Positions 1-7,885 of a DNA stretch of 64,000 bases are shown in pieces. The translations under genes and the position numbers were made by a program. The notes under the pieces are model-generated. The model searched no databases. It was not told where the DNA came from and saw nothing but the letters and a program-made list of their open reading frames with translations. Each line of letters starts with the position of its first letter. Position 1 is the stretch's first letter. This stretch comes from Ruegeria sp. HKCCA6707. GTDB lineage: Bacteria > Pseudomonadota > Alphaproteobacteria > Rhodobacterales > Rhodobacteraceae. The DNA lies in the NCBI RefSeq assembly GCF_013033515.1, contig NZ_WQEG01000004.1:310001-374000 (forward strand), read 5' to 3'.

Positions 1-307
1 CCACGGTTGTGGCATCAATCCCCAGCCGCGTGGGCTGCGCATCGCTCAGACGTTCGGTGTGATAGACAGGCTGCTGGCTCGCGCCGCGCAGAATACCTTG
101 TGGGGATGTCAGTTTAAGCTGACAGGGTGCGTCATAGCAGCTGTGGCAGACAACACAGCGCTTATCCAGAACCTCTTTCACATCCTTCCAAGCAGGTTCA
201 GACAGCGTATCTTGGCTATGTGCCATGATTGGAAAGCAAAGCGCAAAGACCAGCCAAAGCACCCCTGCGTTCCATTTCTGACCCGTGTGTTGTCGATCAT
301 GCGGCAT
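1..307 (-). CDS. cti: Fatty acid cis/trans isomerase, N-terminal part (runs off the window)
   Basis: Cti is a periplasmic c-type cytochrome that converts cis to trans unsaturated fatty acids in membrane phospholipids under solvent or heat stress. Only the first 102 codons are present. The frame starts at the ATG at 307-305, preceded by a GGGGG-rich ribosome site. Residues 12-30 form a signal-peptide-like hydrophobic stretch. It is followed by a CVVCH haem-binding motif embedded in a segment reading RCVVCHSCYDAPCQLKL, which is characteristic of Cti, and then by a GILRGAS segment typical of the family. The gene lies 113 bp downstream of the LysR gene on the same strand, so it may be the tail of that operon or independent. 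The identification rests on the strongly conserved haem region; the catalytic remainder is outside the window. Confidence 0.85.
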   Translation of the reverse strand, partial: MPHDRQHTGQKWNAGVLWLVFALCFPIMAHSQDTLSEPAWKDVKEVLDKRCVVCHSCYDAPCQLKLTSPQGILRGASQQPVYHTERLSDAQPTRLGIDATTV

Positions 308-420
308 GTCCGGCCCCCTGTTCGGCAGATGTCTGCAAGACCCATGACACCCCGATCCGAGATCGGATACAAGCCGGGACCGGATTAAGTTTGCCGGAAA
401 GCGGTCCTGCATGAGCAAGA

Positions 421-1326
421 CTAAACCGAGCCGTCCTGAATTTCGGCCAAAAGCCAGGATTTCAAGCTTTGGGCGCCTTCGGACAAATGCTCATCCGCGC
501 GCCCGACCAGATAGAAGTTGTTTGGCGCCGGGATCGCGTGCTCATCCAATGCCACGAGCTTTCCGCTGTTCAGCATCGGGTGCACCAGGCGTCTCCAACC
601 CAAGGCCAGACCCGCCCCTTTGCGCGCCAGTTGCAAGGCCAGCGCATAGCTGTTCACCCGCGATTGCACGGGAACCTGCCCGGTATATCCAAGTGCCTGA
701 AACCAGGCGGGCCATGTGGTCCAGCTGCTGTCATGAGTGTCGAGATGGATCAGAGGCTGCTGCGCAATGTCAGCAAGCGTGGCCCCTTTCAGCTTAGTGG
801 CCAGTGTGGGGCTGCAGACAGGGGTCAGCACATCCCGATAGAGTTGCGTATGCGGCAGAGATGATCCGGGCGCGCGGCCATACCGTATGAAAAAATCCAC
901 ATCAGATCGATCGTTAAAGGCCGTATCCTGTGCCAGCTGGTTCACCTTCACATGCGGGTAATCCTGCCAGAAGCGGATCACCGAGGGGGACAACCAAAGG
1001 GCCGCCACCGCAGTGGTTGCGCCCACGGTGACATGGTTTTCCGAATCCCCGCTGCGAATTTGTTCAAGTATTTTGGACACTGTCTGAAATGAGGTGCTGA
1101 GCGCCTCGTACAATGCGGTGCCCCCGTCGGTCAGAGCAACGCCGCGGTGACGGCGGATAAACAACGCTGCCGACAGCTCGGTCTCCAGGGCCTTGATCTG
1201 GTGGCTAACGGCCCCCGGGGTGACAGACAGCTCGACGGCTGCGTCCTTGAAGCTCAGATGGCGTGCGGCGGCCTCGAACGCCGAGAGTGATGCGAGCGGT
1301 GGCAAGTTGTAGTGACGTCGAGACAT
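421..1326 (-). CDS. LysR-family transcriptional regulator (GcvA-like)
   Basis: DNA-binding regulator of about 301 residues. The N-terminal helix-turn-helix (about residues 5-65) contains LPPLASLSAFEAAARHLSF and the recognition region VTPGAVSHQIKALE, typical of the GcvA branch of LysR proteins. A substrate-binding-like effector domain follows. I chose the ATG at 1326, which gives MSRRHYNLPPL, the usual start for this branch; an in-frame ATG at 1365 would add 13 residues. It is co-directional with the upstream genes 1420-5113 (94-bp gap), so it is probably the local regulator of that operon. A palindrome of LysR type at 5168-5186 in the operon's promoter region is its likely target (inference). 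The effector is unknown. Confidence 0.85.
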   Translation of the reverse strand: MSRRHYNLPPLASLSAFEAAARHLSFKDAAVELSVTPGAVSHQIKALETELSAALFIRRHRGVALTDGGTALYEALSTSFQTVSKILEQIRSGDSENHVTVGATTAVAALWLSPSVIRFWQDYPHVKVNQLAQDTAFNDRSDVDFFIRYGRAPGSSLPHTQLYRDVLTPVCSPTLATKLKGATLADIAQQPLIHLDTHDSSWTTWPAWFQALGYTGQVPVQSRVNSYALALQLARKGAGLALGWRRLVHPMLNSGKLVALDEHAIPAPNNFYLVGRADEHLSEGAQSLKSWLLAEIQDGSV

Positions 1327-1419
1327 TGGCTGCGAGCATATCCAGTTGGCGTGAGCGACATTCACCCCAACTTGGCAACAAATCTGTCAGAAATCCACTT
1401 GTTTCACCGCCCCATGCGC

Positions 1420-2538
1420 TCACCAAACGGCAACCGGATCGCCCAGTACGGATTTGTCGACTTCGATGCCCAACCCCGGAGCATCCGGTACCATCACGCC
1501 ACCATATTGGACTGGAGCATCAATCCTCGCGGTCGACAGAGTTACCATGTCGCGACAATCCAGAATGCAGCGCAGGAAACGCTGCGGTACGGTGGACCCC
1601 AGATGAGCAATGGCAGCAAAGGCGATGGTTGACCCCACCGTGTCCTGCACGCTGAGTGTCAGACCAGCGGCGCAACAGATATCGCGATGACGCCGCCCAT
1701 GGGTCAGGCCGCCCGCTTTTGAGATTTTCAGGCCAATCCCGTCAGCCACATCCTGCGCAATGATCTGAATGATGTCCTGATCCTGCTGCGCCAATTCGTC
1801 GATGATGATCGGCACATTGCACCTTTGTCGCAAAGACAGTGTCTCGCGCCAGGAGGCACAAGGCGCTTCCAGTACAAAATCGAGTCCTTGGGGCAGCAAT
1901 CGCAACATCCGAAGCGCGGTTTCCGGCAACAGGCCACCGTTTGCATCAACGATGAAATACTCACCCGGCAGGCGGTCCGCCAGAGCCGCGGCGATCCGTT
2001 CGGCATCCAGCGCCGGGCCACCCTCGCTGTCCAGCGCGCCGATTTTGATCGAATGCCCTTGATACCCCATGCTGCGATGTTCGGCGACGCGGTGGCGCAT
2101 GTCCTCGGGCGTGCCAGCATAGATCGACGAGATGATCGGCATACGGTTCCCCGTAGACCCGCCCAGCAAAGCACAGACGGGCATGTTCACGGCCTTGCCA
2201 AAGATGTCCCAGCACGCCACGTCCAGCGCGGTTTTGGCGTGGTTGTGGCCCACAAGCGCTGTATCCATTGCATCATTGATCCGATCCACATGGCGCGGAT
2301 CGCGACCGATCAAATGTGGTGCGATCTCGGCGATGCCAGCACGCACGCCACGCGCATGAGCGGCGATATAGCTTGCTCCAAAGGGCGTGCTTTCACCCCA
2401 GCCTTCGATCCCGCACTCTGTTTCGATCCGCACGATCCCGGCGTCAAAACTGCGATATGCGCGGCCACCGGACAGCTGATAAACACCACCCGAATAGGGT
2501 AGTTCAACTTGATACAGTTCGATGCGCTTGATTTTCAC
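1420..2538 (-). CDS. Enolase-superfamily (mandelate racemase/muconate lactonizing) enzyme, hydroxyproline-betaine epimerase-like
   Basis: A 372-residue member of the MR/MLE branch of the enolase superfamily, which abstracts a proton alpha to a carboxylate with help from Mg2+. Visible active-site elements are Lys165 in SIKIG, metal ligands Asp198 (VDAN), Glu224 (LEAP) and Asp247 (IDE), and Lys271 in GLKISK. A lysine on each face of the site is the pattern of racemases, epimerases and some dehydratases. The GWGES-P-G loop and the H-ARG-RAGIAEIAPHLIG segment resemble 4-hydroxyproline-betaine 2-epimerase (HpbD) and cis-3-hydroxyproline dehydratase. It overlaps the upstream MDR gene by 4 bp (ATGA), so the two are translationally coupled. 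A Rieske oxygenase upstream, the kind that N-demethylates betaines, supports a betaine substrate. The exact substrate is inferred. Confidence 0.8.
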   Translation of the reverse strand: MKIKRIELYQVELPYSGGVYQLSGGRAYRSFDAGIVRIETECGIEGWGESTPFGASYIAAHARGVRAGIAEIAPHLIGRDPRHVDRINDAMDTALVGHNHAKTALDVACWDIFGKAVNMPVCALLGGSTGNRMPIISSIYAGTPEDMRHRVAEHRSMGYQGHSIKIGALDSEGGPALDAERIAAALADRLPGEYFIVDANGGLLPETALRMLRLLPQGLDFVLEAPCASWRETLSLRQRCNVPIIIDELAQQDQDIIQIIAQDVADGIGLKISKAGGLTHGRRHRDICCAAGLTLSVQDTVGSTIAFAAIAHLGSTVPQRFLRCILDCRDMVTLSTARIDAPVQYGGVMVPDAPGLGIEVDKSVLGDPVAVW

Positions 2539-3623
2539 TCAGGCACCTCGGGCGGAAGCAGAACAAGCTTGCCGATATGCCGTTTTGCCAGAAAATCCTG
2601 TTGAGCGCGGGCAATCTCTTTCAACGGATAGGTGGCCGACAAGGCCGGACGGATCTCACCCCGTTCAATATATGAGACGAGGTTCGGAAACACCTCTTCA
2701 GCCTGGTAGGTCGAGCCGAAAAGTGAGAGGTCTTTGAGGTAGAGCGTGCGCACATCCAGCTCTGCCATTGGCCCTGCGATGGCCCCTGCGGTTGCGTAAC
2801 GACCTCCTCGGCGCAATACCTCAAGCATGCTGGGCCATTGCGGCCCCGCAACCAGATCGATCACCACATCTACCGACATTTTCCCCAAACTGGTCACTAA
2901 ATCGGCATTGCGATCAATAACCTCGTCGGCACCCAGATCCAGAACTTCATCAGCTTTCGATCTTGAAGACACGGCTATGACATATGCGCCCCGACGTTTG
3001 CACAATTGCACAGCCGCTGAACCCACGCCGCCTGACGCGCCGGTGATCAGCACGCGCTCGGCCCCGACCGAGGCTCGGTGCAGCATGTTTTCCGCCGTCG
3101 AATAGGCGCAAGGCATCGAGGCGAGTTCGGCATTGGTCCAACCGCAATGAACGGGATGGGCAAATTCGGATTTGGCCAAGGTGAATTGCGCAAAGGCACC
3201 ATCGCATTCCGAACCAAAAGTGATGCAGCTGAAGGGCGGGTGTTCGCGCAAGGGTTGGATCGATTGCACCAGCACTCGCTGCCCGATCCGCGACGGGTCA
3301 ACGCCATCCCCGACGGCCTTGATATATCCGCAGGCATCTGCGCCCTGAATGCGCGGAAAGCTCAGCGGAGTGCCTGACCAGCTGGCGTCGGTGTTATCAA
3401 CACTCTCGAACCCCTGAGCGCCACCGGTTTCAGTGTCTTCGGTCACCGCTTTGGAATACCAGCCGATCCGGGTGTTGATATCGGTGTTGTTGATGCCTGC
3501 CGCCGCAACGCGGATCAGAACTTCGCCCGGACCCGGTGAAGGTACCGGTATATCGGTGCGGTATTCCAGCTTGTCCAATCCGCCATGACCCGTCAGCACG
3601 ACCCCTGCCATCGTTCTGATCAT
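2535..3623 (-). CDS. MDR-superfamily zinc-independent-type oxidoreductase (quinone reductase-like)
   Basis: An NAD(P)H-dependent medium-chain dehydrogenase/reductase of 362 residues. The N-terminal GroES-like domain (about 1-150) contains GPGEVLIRV and AAGINNTDIN; the Rossmann domain has the nucleotide-binding sequence GASGGVGSAAVQL. The four structural-zinc cysteines of alcohol dehydrogenases are not evident, which favours the quinone-reductase side of the family. There is an extra loop of about 30 residues after GINNTDINTRIGWYSKAV, seen in a subset of relatives. The start at 3623 follows GAAGGGGG at good spacing; an in-frame ATG at 3653 lacks such a site. It sits between the small gene at 3705-3944 and the epimerase gene, which it overlaps by 4 bp. 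Its role is probably a redox step in the same pathway; the substrate is unknown. Confidence 0.8.
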   Translation of the reverse strand: MIRTMAGVVLTGHGGLDKLEYRTDIPVPSPGPGEVLIRVAAAGINNTDINTRIGWYSKAVTEDTETGGAQGFESVDNTDASWSGTPLSFPRIQGADACGYIKAVGDGVDPSRIGQRVLVQSIQPLREHPPFSCITFGSECDGAFAQFTLAKSEFAHPVHCGWTNAELASMPCAYSTAENMLHRASVGAERVLITGASGGVGSAAVQLCKRRGAYVIAVSSRSKADEVLDLGADEVIDRNADLVTSLGKMSVDVVIDLVAGPQWPSMLEVLRRGGRYATAGAIAGPMAELDVRTLYLKDLSLFGSTYQAEEVFPNLVSYIERGEIRPALSATYPLKEIARAQQDFLAKRHIGKLVLLPPEVPE

Positions 3624-3704
3624 GATACCGCCCCCTTCGGTTAACAATCCCAACTCGTCCTATACGATCATACCCTAAACCATCGGCTCAAACGCCCCTT
3701 TGCG

Positions 3705-3944
3705 TCAAATGCCCAAACGCTCGGCACGTCCCCGCTCGTACAGTTTACGGTTCAACTCCTCTGCTTCAGGTGCGCCATGTTCCAGCGCGTAGACAAACGC
3801 GTGTGTAAGATAAAAACAGGCGGCATCGTAGTCCTGTCGCACCTCTGCAACCTCAGCCGCTTGTTGATACAGCTGAATCAGCGCCGGCACGTCCTGCTTG
3901 GCGTGGGCCAGCAACAGCTGCTGATCCAGTTTGTTCAGGTCCAC
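3705..3944 (-). CDS. Small uncharacterised protein encoded next to the Rieske oxygenase
   Basis: A 79-residue, mainly helical soluble protein with no signal peptide and no recognised family. The GTG at 3944 begins 2 bp after the stop of the Rieske gene, so the two are probably translationally coupled. The open frame also extends upstream to an ATG at 4010 inside the Rieske gene, which would give 101 residues, but that extension is read in a different frame of well-conserved coding sequence and is unlikely to be used. The sequence contains LIQLYQQAAEVAEVRQDYDA followed by a segment reading ACFYLTHAFVYALEHG, which looks like a short TPR-like helical hairpin. A helper role for the oxygenase is possible but unproven. 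Confidence 0.6.
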   Translation of the reverse strand: MDLNKLDQQLLLAHAKQDVPALIQLYQQAAEVAEVRQDYDAACFYLTHAFVYALEHGAPEAEELNRKLYERGRAERLGI

Positions 3945-3946
3945 TG

Positions 3947-5113
3947 TCAGTCCGCGTGCGGCGCCGAGCGCGCCTTTTCGATCTGCGAAGCAACCCAGTG
4001 ATGAAAACAATGCGTCGGTCCGTCCATCACGGGTGAAAAGCGGCCACCGTCGAACTTAATGCCATGCCGGCCCTTTTGCATGCCTTCGACGACAAACACA
4101 TCCTCTTCGAAAACCGTTTTCCAAAGAGCCGCATTCTGGGCGCGCAAAGCTTCGTGCTCGGGTGTATCCTCGGGGGGTTGAGCATAGTAGAGCTCGATCC
4201 GTTCGTTCGAGCGCTCATGGCTGATCGGGTCGATGATAAAGGCAAACCCATGGTCGCGCTGTACGCCCAACAAGGTGTTGGGATAGACAACGATATATTC
4301 GGCCCCTTCGGTCCATTTCTCGCTTAACCCGGCGAAATCATCCAGCTTTTCGCCCGCCTCCCCTTCGAATTGGCGGTACACATAGGTGCCCTGGCCGGAA
4401 TACTTACCCAGTTCGTTGATGTTGTAATGGTCCTCAAGACGGGAATAGCTGTTCAGCCCGGGATGCACCCAGGGCAGGTGATAGCTTTCGCAGAAATTCT
4501 CGACCGCCAGCTTCCAGTTTGAGGCCAGTTCCAGATGGACCGAAGCGCCGTCTCCCCCGTGATACATCGGTTGATCGAAATCCTGCCAGCGCTCCATCAA
4601 TTCTCCGTGCACCTCTTCGAAGTCAGGAGCGGTGCCGTCGATATTCACAAAGATCACATCGCGCCAAACATAGGATCGGATGCGGATCAACCCCAGATTG
4701 GCATAGTCCATATCCTCATGTGTATTCTGACCGGGGCCACCAACATGCGGTGCTGCTTTCAGCGTGCCGTCCAGCCCATAGCACCAGCTGTGATAGGGGC
4801 AGCGGATCGCGCCGCGGATCTTGCCAGGCTCGTCCACCAAGATCATTCCACGATGGCGACAGGTGTTCTGAAACACGCCTATCTGGCCTTCGCGATCTCG
4901 CACCATCAGCAAAGGCATCCCCAGAAACTCGATCGGATAAGCATCGCCCGCTTCGGGGATATCCTTGCCAAACCCAATGCCAGACCAATTGGCAAACAAG
5001 ACGGCATCACGTTCTTCCACAAAGACATTCGGGTCGATGTAATGGGCGTTGGGCAGACCTTTGGCCTTGTTAACCTCGGTCAGAACAGATGAAAGCGAGA
5101 CGCGTGTGTTCAT
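3947..5113 (-). CDS. Rieske non-haem iron oxygenase, alpha subunit (N-demethylase/ring-hydroxylase type)
   Basis: The 388-residue terminal oxygenase of a two- or three-component Rieske system. The [2Fe-2S] ligands are Cys85-x-His87 and Cys105-x2-His108 (CRHRG and CPYHSW). The mononuclear iron site is visible as ENFCESYHLPWVHP (His212 and His217), with a likely Asp near residue 336. Relatives of this layout hydroxylate or N-demethylate quaternary amines such as glycine betaine, proline betaine and carnitine. No reductase or ferredoxin gene is adjacent, so electrons must come from a partner encoded elsewhere. It is the first gene of a minus-strand operon with the small protein, MDR and epimerase genes, and lies divergent from the ThDP enzyme gene. 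The start follows AGGAGT at good spacing. Confidence 0.88.
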   Translation of the reverse strand: MNTRVSLSSVLTEVNKAKGLPNAHYIDPNVFVEERDAVLFANWSGIGFGKDIPEAGDAYPIEFLGMPLLMVRDREGQIGVFQNTCRHRGMILVDEPGKIRGAIRCPYHSWCYGLDGTLKAAPHVGGPGQNTHEDMDYANLGLIRIRSYVWRDVIFVNIDGTAPDFEEVHGELMERWQDFDQPMYHGGDGASVHLELASNWKLAVENFCESYHLPWVHPGLNSYSRLEDHYNINELGKYSGQGTYVYRQFEGEAGEKLDDFAGLSEKWTEGAEYIVVYPNTLLGVQRDHGFAFIIDPISHERSNERIELYYAQPPEDTPEHEALRAQNAALWKTVFEEDVFVVEGMQKGRHGIKFDGGRFSPVMDGPTHCFHHWVASQIEKARSAPHAD

Positions 5114-5167
5114 CGATTACTCCTGATTGTCCAGAATGGGCTTGGTATCAGGACCCATTGGCAATGC

Positions 5168-5186
5168 TATTGATCGATCTTCAATA
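5168..5186. promoter_or_regulatory. Candidate LysR-type operator
   Basis: Perfect 6-bp arms TATTGA-N7-TCAATA, the T-N11-A style dyad bound by LysR proteins. It lies 55 bp upstream of the Rieske start codon in a divergent promoter region. The LysR gene at 421-1326 ends the same operon. Binding is inferred. Confidence 0.5.
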
Positions 5187-5339
5187 TCAAAAATCCTAAC
5201 CGATGAGTGAGCTTGGCTAAATTGAAATCTACAAAGGCTTAGATGCGGTGTTCTCAGCGTCCGACGATGCTGGTGGAAGAGCCACCTTGGTCACAAGGCG
5301 CGAGATTCACGCGCAATTCGTCTGAAAAAGGGAAAAAAG

Positions 5340-5374
5340 CCGCGAAAATTCTCCGTTTCAGGCCGATTTCGCGG
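5340..5374. repeat. Inverted repeat upstream of the ThDP-enzyme gene
   Basis: Arms CCGCGAAA (5340-5347) and TTTCGCGG (5367-5374) are perfect 8-bp complements with a 19-bp spacer, about 60 bp before the ATG at 5434. This could be an operator or a leader hairpin; there is no T-run, so it is not a classical terminator. Confidence 0.4.
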
Positions 5375-5433
5375 ACTGTACGCCAGCTGATGCTGATACA
5401 GATTGAAGCCACCGACCGCGAATGAGAGCTCAG

Positions 5434-7056
5434 ATGCCAAAAACTTGTTATGCCTACCAATCCATCGCCCGCGCCACTCATGAACATGGGGTCGATACCA
5501 TGTTCGGCCTGATGGGTGACGCGAATCTGTTCATGGTCGACAGCTTTGTGCGCGACTGCGGCGGGCGGTTTGTCGGTGCGGCGCATGAGGCGAGCTCGGT
5601 CCTGATGGCGTTGGCCTATTCCTATGTGTCAGGCAAGGTTGGGGTGGCAACAGTAACGCATGGCCCGGCGCTAACCAATTGCACAACTGCCCTGACCGAG
5701 GCCGCGCGCGGCAATGTTCCGATGGTTGTTCTGGCTGGTGACACACCGGTCAGCAACCCGCGCCATGTGCAGGGCATCGATCAGCGCGAAGTTGTCAAAG
5801 TCACCGGTGCCGGATTCGAACAATTGCGCTCGCCCGAAACCATTGGCGCGGATGTGGCTCGTGTGTTCTATCGCGCGCAGATCGAACAGCGCCCGATTGT
5901 TCTGAACATGCCTGCTGATTTCATGTGGCAAGAGGTTACGCACAGCGCCCATGTTCTGAACGTTTACAACGCACCCACCGGCGTCGCGGAGAGCGATATT
6001 CTGGATGACGCGATAGGCATGATCGCCTCGGCACGGCGACCGTTGATCCTGGCCGGAGCCGGGGCCGTTGCAGCGAAGGACCAGATCGTCAAACTGGCCG
6101 ACCGGCTGGAGGCGCCGCTTGCCACCACGCTCAAGGCCAAGGGCCTGTTCAACGACCATCCCTATAATATCGATATCTTTGGCACGCTTTCGACCCCGGC
6201 GGCCTATGAGTTGATTGCCCAATCCGACTGTATCGTTTGTTTTGGCGCGCAACTGCATGATTTCACAACCGATCGTGGCAAGCTGATGAAGAACAAGCGG
6301 GTGGTTCAGATCGATGTTCAGGCCTCGGCCATTGGTGGTGGGTTGCACCCGGATGCTGCGTTGATCGCAGATGCCGGACTGGCGGCAGAGACGATCCTGT
6401 ATTGGCTGAACGAGGCGGAAATACCAGCCAGCGGCTTTACCCGCGAGTTGGATGTACCAACACTTACCGCCCATCCCGACCCTGCGGACAAAACTGCGGA
6501 CGGTTGCATCAACTATATCCACGCGCTGAACCGGCTTGAGGCTGAGCTGCCCCAGAATCGCGTGATGGTTACCGATGGGGGTCGTTTCATGACCGAAGTC
6601 TGGTGTCGCCTATCCGTGCCCGACCCTCACAGCTTTGTGCCGACCGCCAATTTCGGATCGATTGGCCTGGGCCTGCAAGAGGCCATCGGCGCGGCCATTG
6701 CCGAACCAGACCGCCCCACGGTTTTGTTCTGCGGCGATGGCGGGTTCATGATGGGCGGCATCAACGAATTCAACACAGCCGTGCGGTTGGGGCTGGATCT
6801 GATTGTCATCATCGCCAATGACTCGGCCTATGGCGCTGAACATATCCAGTTTATCGACCGCCAGATGGACCCAAGCCTGACTGAATTCAACTGGCCCTCG
6901 TTTGCCGAGGTCGCAAAGTCACTGGGCGCAGACGGGGCCGAGGTGCGCACCAAAGACGATCTGGAGGCTGCACTTGACGCGGTCAAAACCCGCAAAGGCC
7001 CCTTCCTGATCGAGCTTCACCTGGATCCCCATGATGTGCCGCGCATGCGGATCTGA
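5434..7056 (+). CDS. Thiamine diphosphate-dependent enzyme (acetolactate synthase/benzoylformate decarboxylase fold)
   Basis: A 540-residue ThDP enzyme with three domains: N-terminal Pyr domain with the conserved glutamate in GAAHEASS, a central Rossmann-like domain, and a C-terminal PP domain with GDGGFMMGG and the distal Asn in ANDSAYG (the GDG-x(~26)-N cofactor motif). Enzymes of this group decarboxylate 2-oxo acids or ligate/cleave C-C bonds. The biosynthetic acetolactate synthase is usually paired with a regulatory subunit, which is absent here, so a catabolic lyase or decarboxylase role is more likely. I chose the ATG at 5434, which has a GAGAG ribosome site; an ATG at 5422 is possible. 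It is transcribed divergently from the Rieske operon. The substrate cannot be read from the sequence. Confidence 0.85.
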   Translation: MPKTCYAYQSIARATHEHGVDTMFGLMGDANLFMVDSFVRDCGGRFVGAAHEASSVLMALAYSYVSGKVGVATVTHGPALTNCTTALTEAARGNVPMVVLAGDTPVSNPRHVQGIDQREVVKVTGAGFEQLRSPETIGADVARVFYRAQIEQRPIVLNMPADFMWQEVTHSAHVLNVYNAPTGVAESDILDDAIGMIASARRPLILAGAGAVAAKDQIVKLADRLEAPLATTLKAKGLFNDHPYNIDIFGTLSTPAAYELIAQSDCIVCFGAQLHDFTTDRGKLMKNKRVVQIDVQASAIGGGLHPDAALIADAGLAAETILYWLNEAEIPASGFTRELDVPTLTAHPDPADKTADGCINYIHALNRLEAELPQNRVMVTDGGRFMTEVWCRLSVPDPHSFVPTANFGSIGLGLQEAIGAAIAEPDRPTVLFCGDGGFMMGGINEFNTAVRLGLDLIVIIANDSAYGAEHIQFIDRQMDPSLTEFNWPSFAEVAKSLGADGAEVRTKDDLEAALDAVKTRKGPFLIELHLDPHDVPRMRI

Positions 7057-7089
7057 GCCTGCCTAACTGGCTGCCTAAGTCCAAGCCGC

Positions 7090-7112
7090 TCACCCCACAT
7101 CAGTTGGGGTGA
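7090..7112. terminator. Stem-loop after the ThDP-enzyme gene
   Basis: Perfect 8-bp stem TCACCCCA / TGGGGTGA with a 7-nt loop, starting 34 bp after the stop codon. No T-run follows, so it may stabilise the 3' end or act with Rho rather than terminate by itself. Confidence 0.5.
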
Positions 7113-7131
7113 CGCACAGTCAAAAGGACCA

Positions 7132-7160
7132 TTGCGAATCTATCTACCTACTGGTAGGTA
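7132..7160 (+). promoter_or_regulatory. TetR-type operator overlapping a promoter
   Basis: The dyad TACCTAC-TG-GTAGGTA (7145-7160) has perfect 7-bp arms. It is a compact palindrome typical of TetR-family operators. A possible promoter TTGCGA (7132-7137), 17 bp, TAGGTA (7155-7160) overlaps it, so bound repressor would block RNA polymerase. The site is 53 bp upstream of the cupin gene, whose operon contains a TetR-family gene; autoregulation is the natural inference. Confidence 0.7.
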
Positions 7161-7213
7161 AGTGGATGAACCCCTCATGCCCCGTTATCTCACCACCAGA
7201 AAGGAATTCCCTC

Positions 7214-7882
7214 ATGGAACTGAACTCCGATTTTACGTCCCGCGTGGTGGTTCATTCTGATCAGCTTGATTGGCAAGCTTCGCCGATGAAGGGAGTCGAC
7301 CGCCGAATGCTGGATCGGATCGGTGGTGAAGTTGCCCGCGCCACAACAATCGTGCGCTATGCGCCGGGCAGCAAGTTTTCCGCACATACCCACACGGGGG
7401 GCGAAGAGTTCATTGTACTGGACGGAGTGTTTCAGGACGAACACGGGGATTTCCCGGCAGGAACCTATGTCCGGAACCCACCGACCTCGGCCCATACACC
7501 GGGGTCCGAGCCGGGCTGCACAATCTTCGTCAAGCTGTGGCAGTTCGACATGGACGACCGAACGCAGTTTCGCAAAGACATGGCGGCCGAGCTTGCTGCG
7601 CCCGTAAACGGAGTTGCCACCGCTGCTTTACACGAAGACCCGCGCGAGATCGTCACCTACAGCCACCTTGATCCGGGTGCTCAATTGTCGTCGGATGCGA
7701 AGGGCGGGATCGAGTTGCTGGTGATTGACGGCGAGATCACAGCTGGTGCTGATGTTCTGCGCAAAAATAGCTGGTTACGCCTGCCCGAAGGGGAAGCGCT
7801 GGCAGCAACAGCGGGTGCGGACGGTGCAAAGATCTGGATGAAAACCGGGCATTTGCCCTATGCTCAAGCCCCGGTGGTGTGA
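7214..7882 (+). CDS. Bicupin protein of the ChrR anti-sigma-like cupin family
   Basis: A 222-residue protein with two cupin barrels. The first has a metal-site sequence HTHTGGEE, followed by GTYVRNPP and a later histidine (SAHTPG), as in ChrR-type cupins; the second copy (about 140-215) is degenerate. In ChrR itself a separate N-terminal zinc domain binds the sigma factor; that domain is missing here and no sigma gene is adjacent, so an enzymatic or metabolite-binding role is more likely than anti-sigma activity. The ATG at 7214 follows AAGGA at 9 bp; the upstream in-frame start at 7109 would run through the TetR operator and is rejected. It is the first gene of a tight operon with the SDR, amine oxidase and TetR genes. 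Confidence 0.8.
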   Translation: MELNSDFTSRVVVHSDQLDWQASPMKGVDRRMLDRIGGEVARATTIVRYAPGSKFSAHTHTGGEEFIVLDGVFQDEHGDFPAGTYVRNPPTSAHTPGSEPGCTIFVKLWQFDMDDRTQFRKDMAAELAAPVNGVATAALHEDPREIVTYSHLDPGAQLSSDAKGGIELLVIDGEITAGADVLRKNSWLRLPEGEALAATAGADGAKIWMKTGHLPYAQAPVV

Positions 7883-7885
7883 CAG

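Larger units (their letters stand above)
5114..5433. other. Divergent intergenic region between the Rieske and ThDP-enzyme genes
   Basis: About 320 bp with no convincing gene. It holds the promoters for both directions. I see a LysR-type palindrome at 5168-5186, short hairpins around 5270-5300 (GGTGG/CCACC and CCTTG/CAAGG arms) and an 8-bp inverted repeat at 5340-5374. The hairpins lie in what would be the 5' leader of the ThDP-enzyme gene. Short open frames here (for example 5243-5425 plus) show no recognisable protein. Confidence 0.5.

Noticed and set aside
59..388. Plus-strand open frames at the window start
   Set aside because: They oppose the cti frame, which has the haem motif and a signal peptide.
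1825..2502. Plus-strand open frame opposite the enolase-superfamily gene
   Set aside because: Antisense to a gene with complete active-site motifs; no domain or ribosome site.
7214..7882. Reading the ChrR-like cupin as an anti-sigma factor
   Set aside because: The zinc-binding anti-sigma domain of ChrR is absent and there is no ECF sigma gene adjacent; the only sigma gene in the window lies more than 30 kb away and is of the ECF42 type, which is not linked to ChrR.
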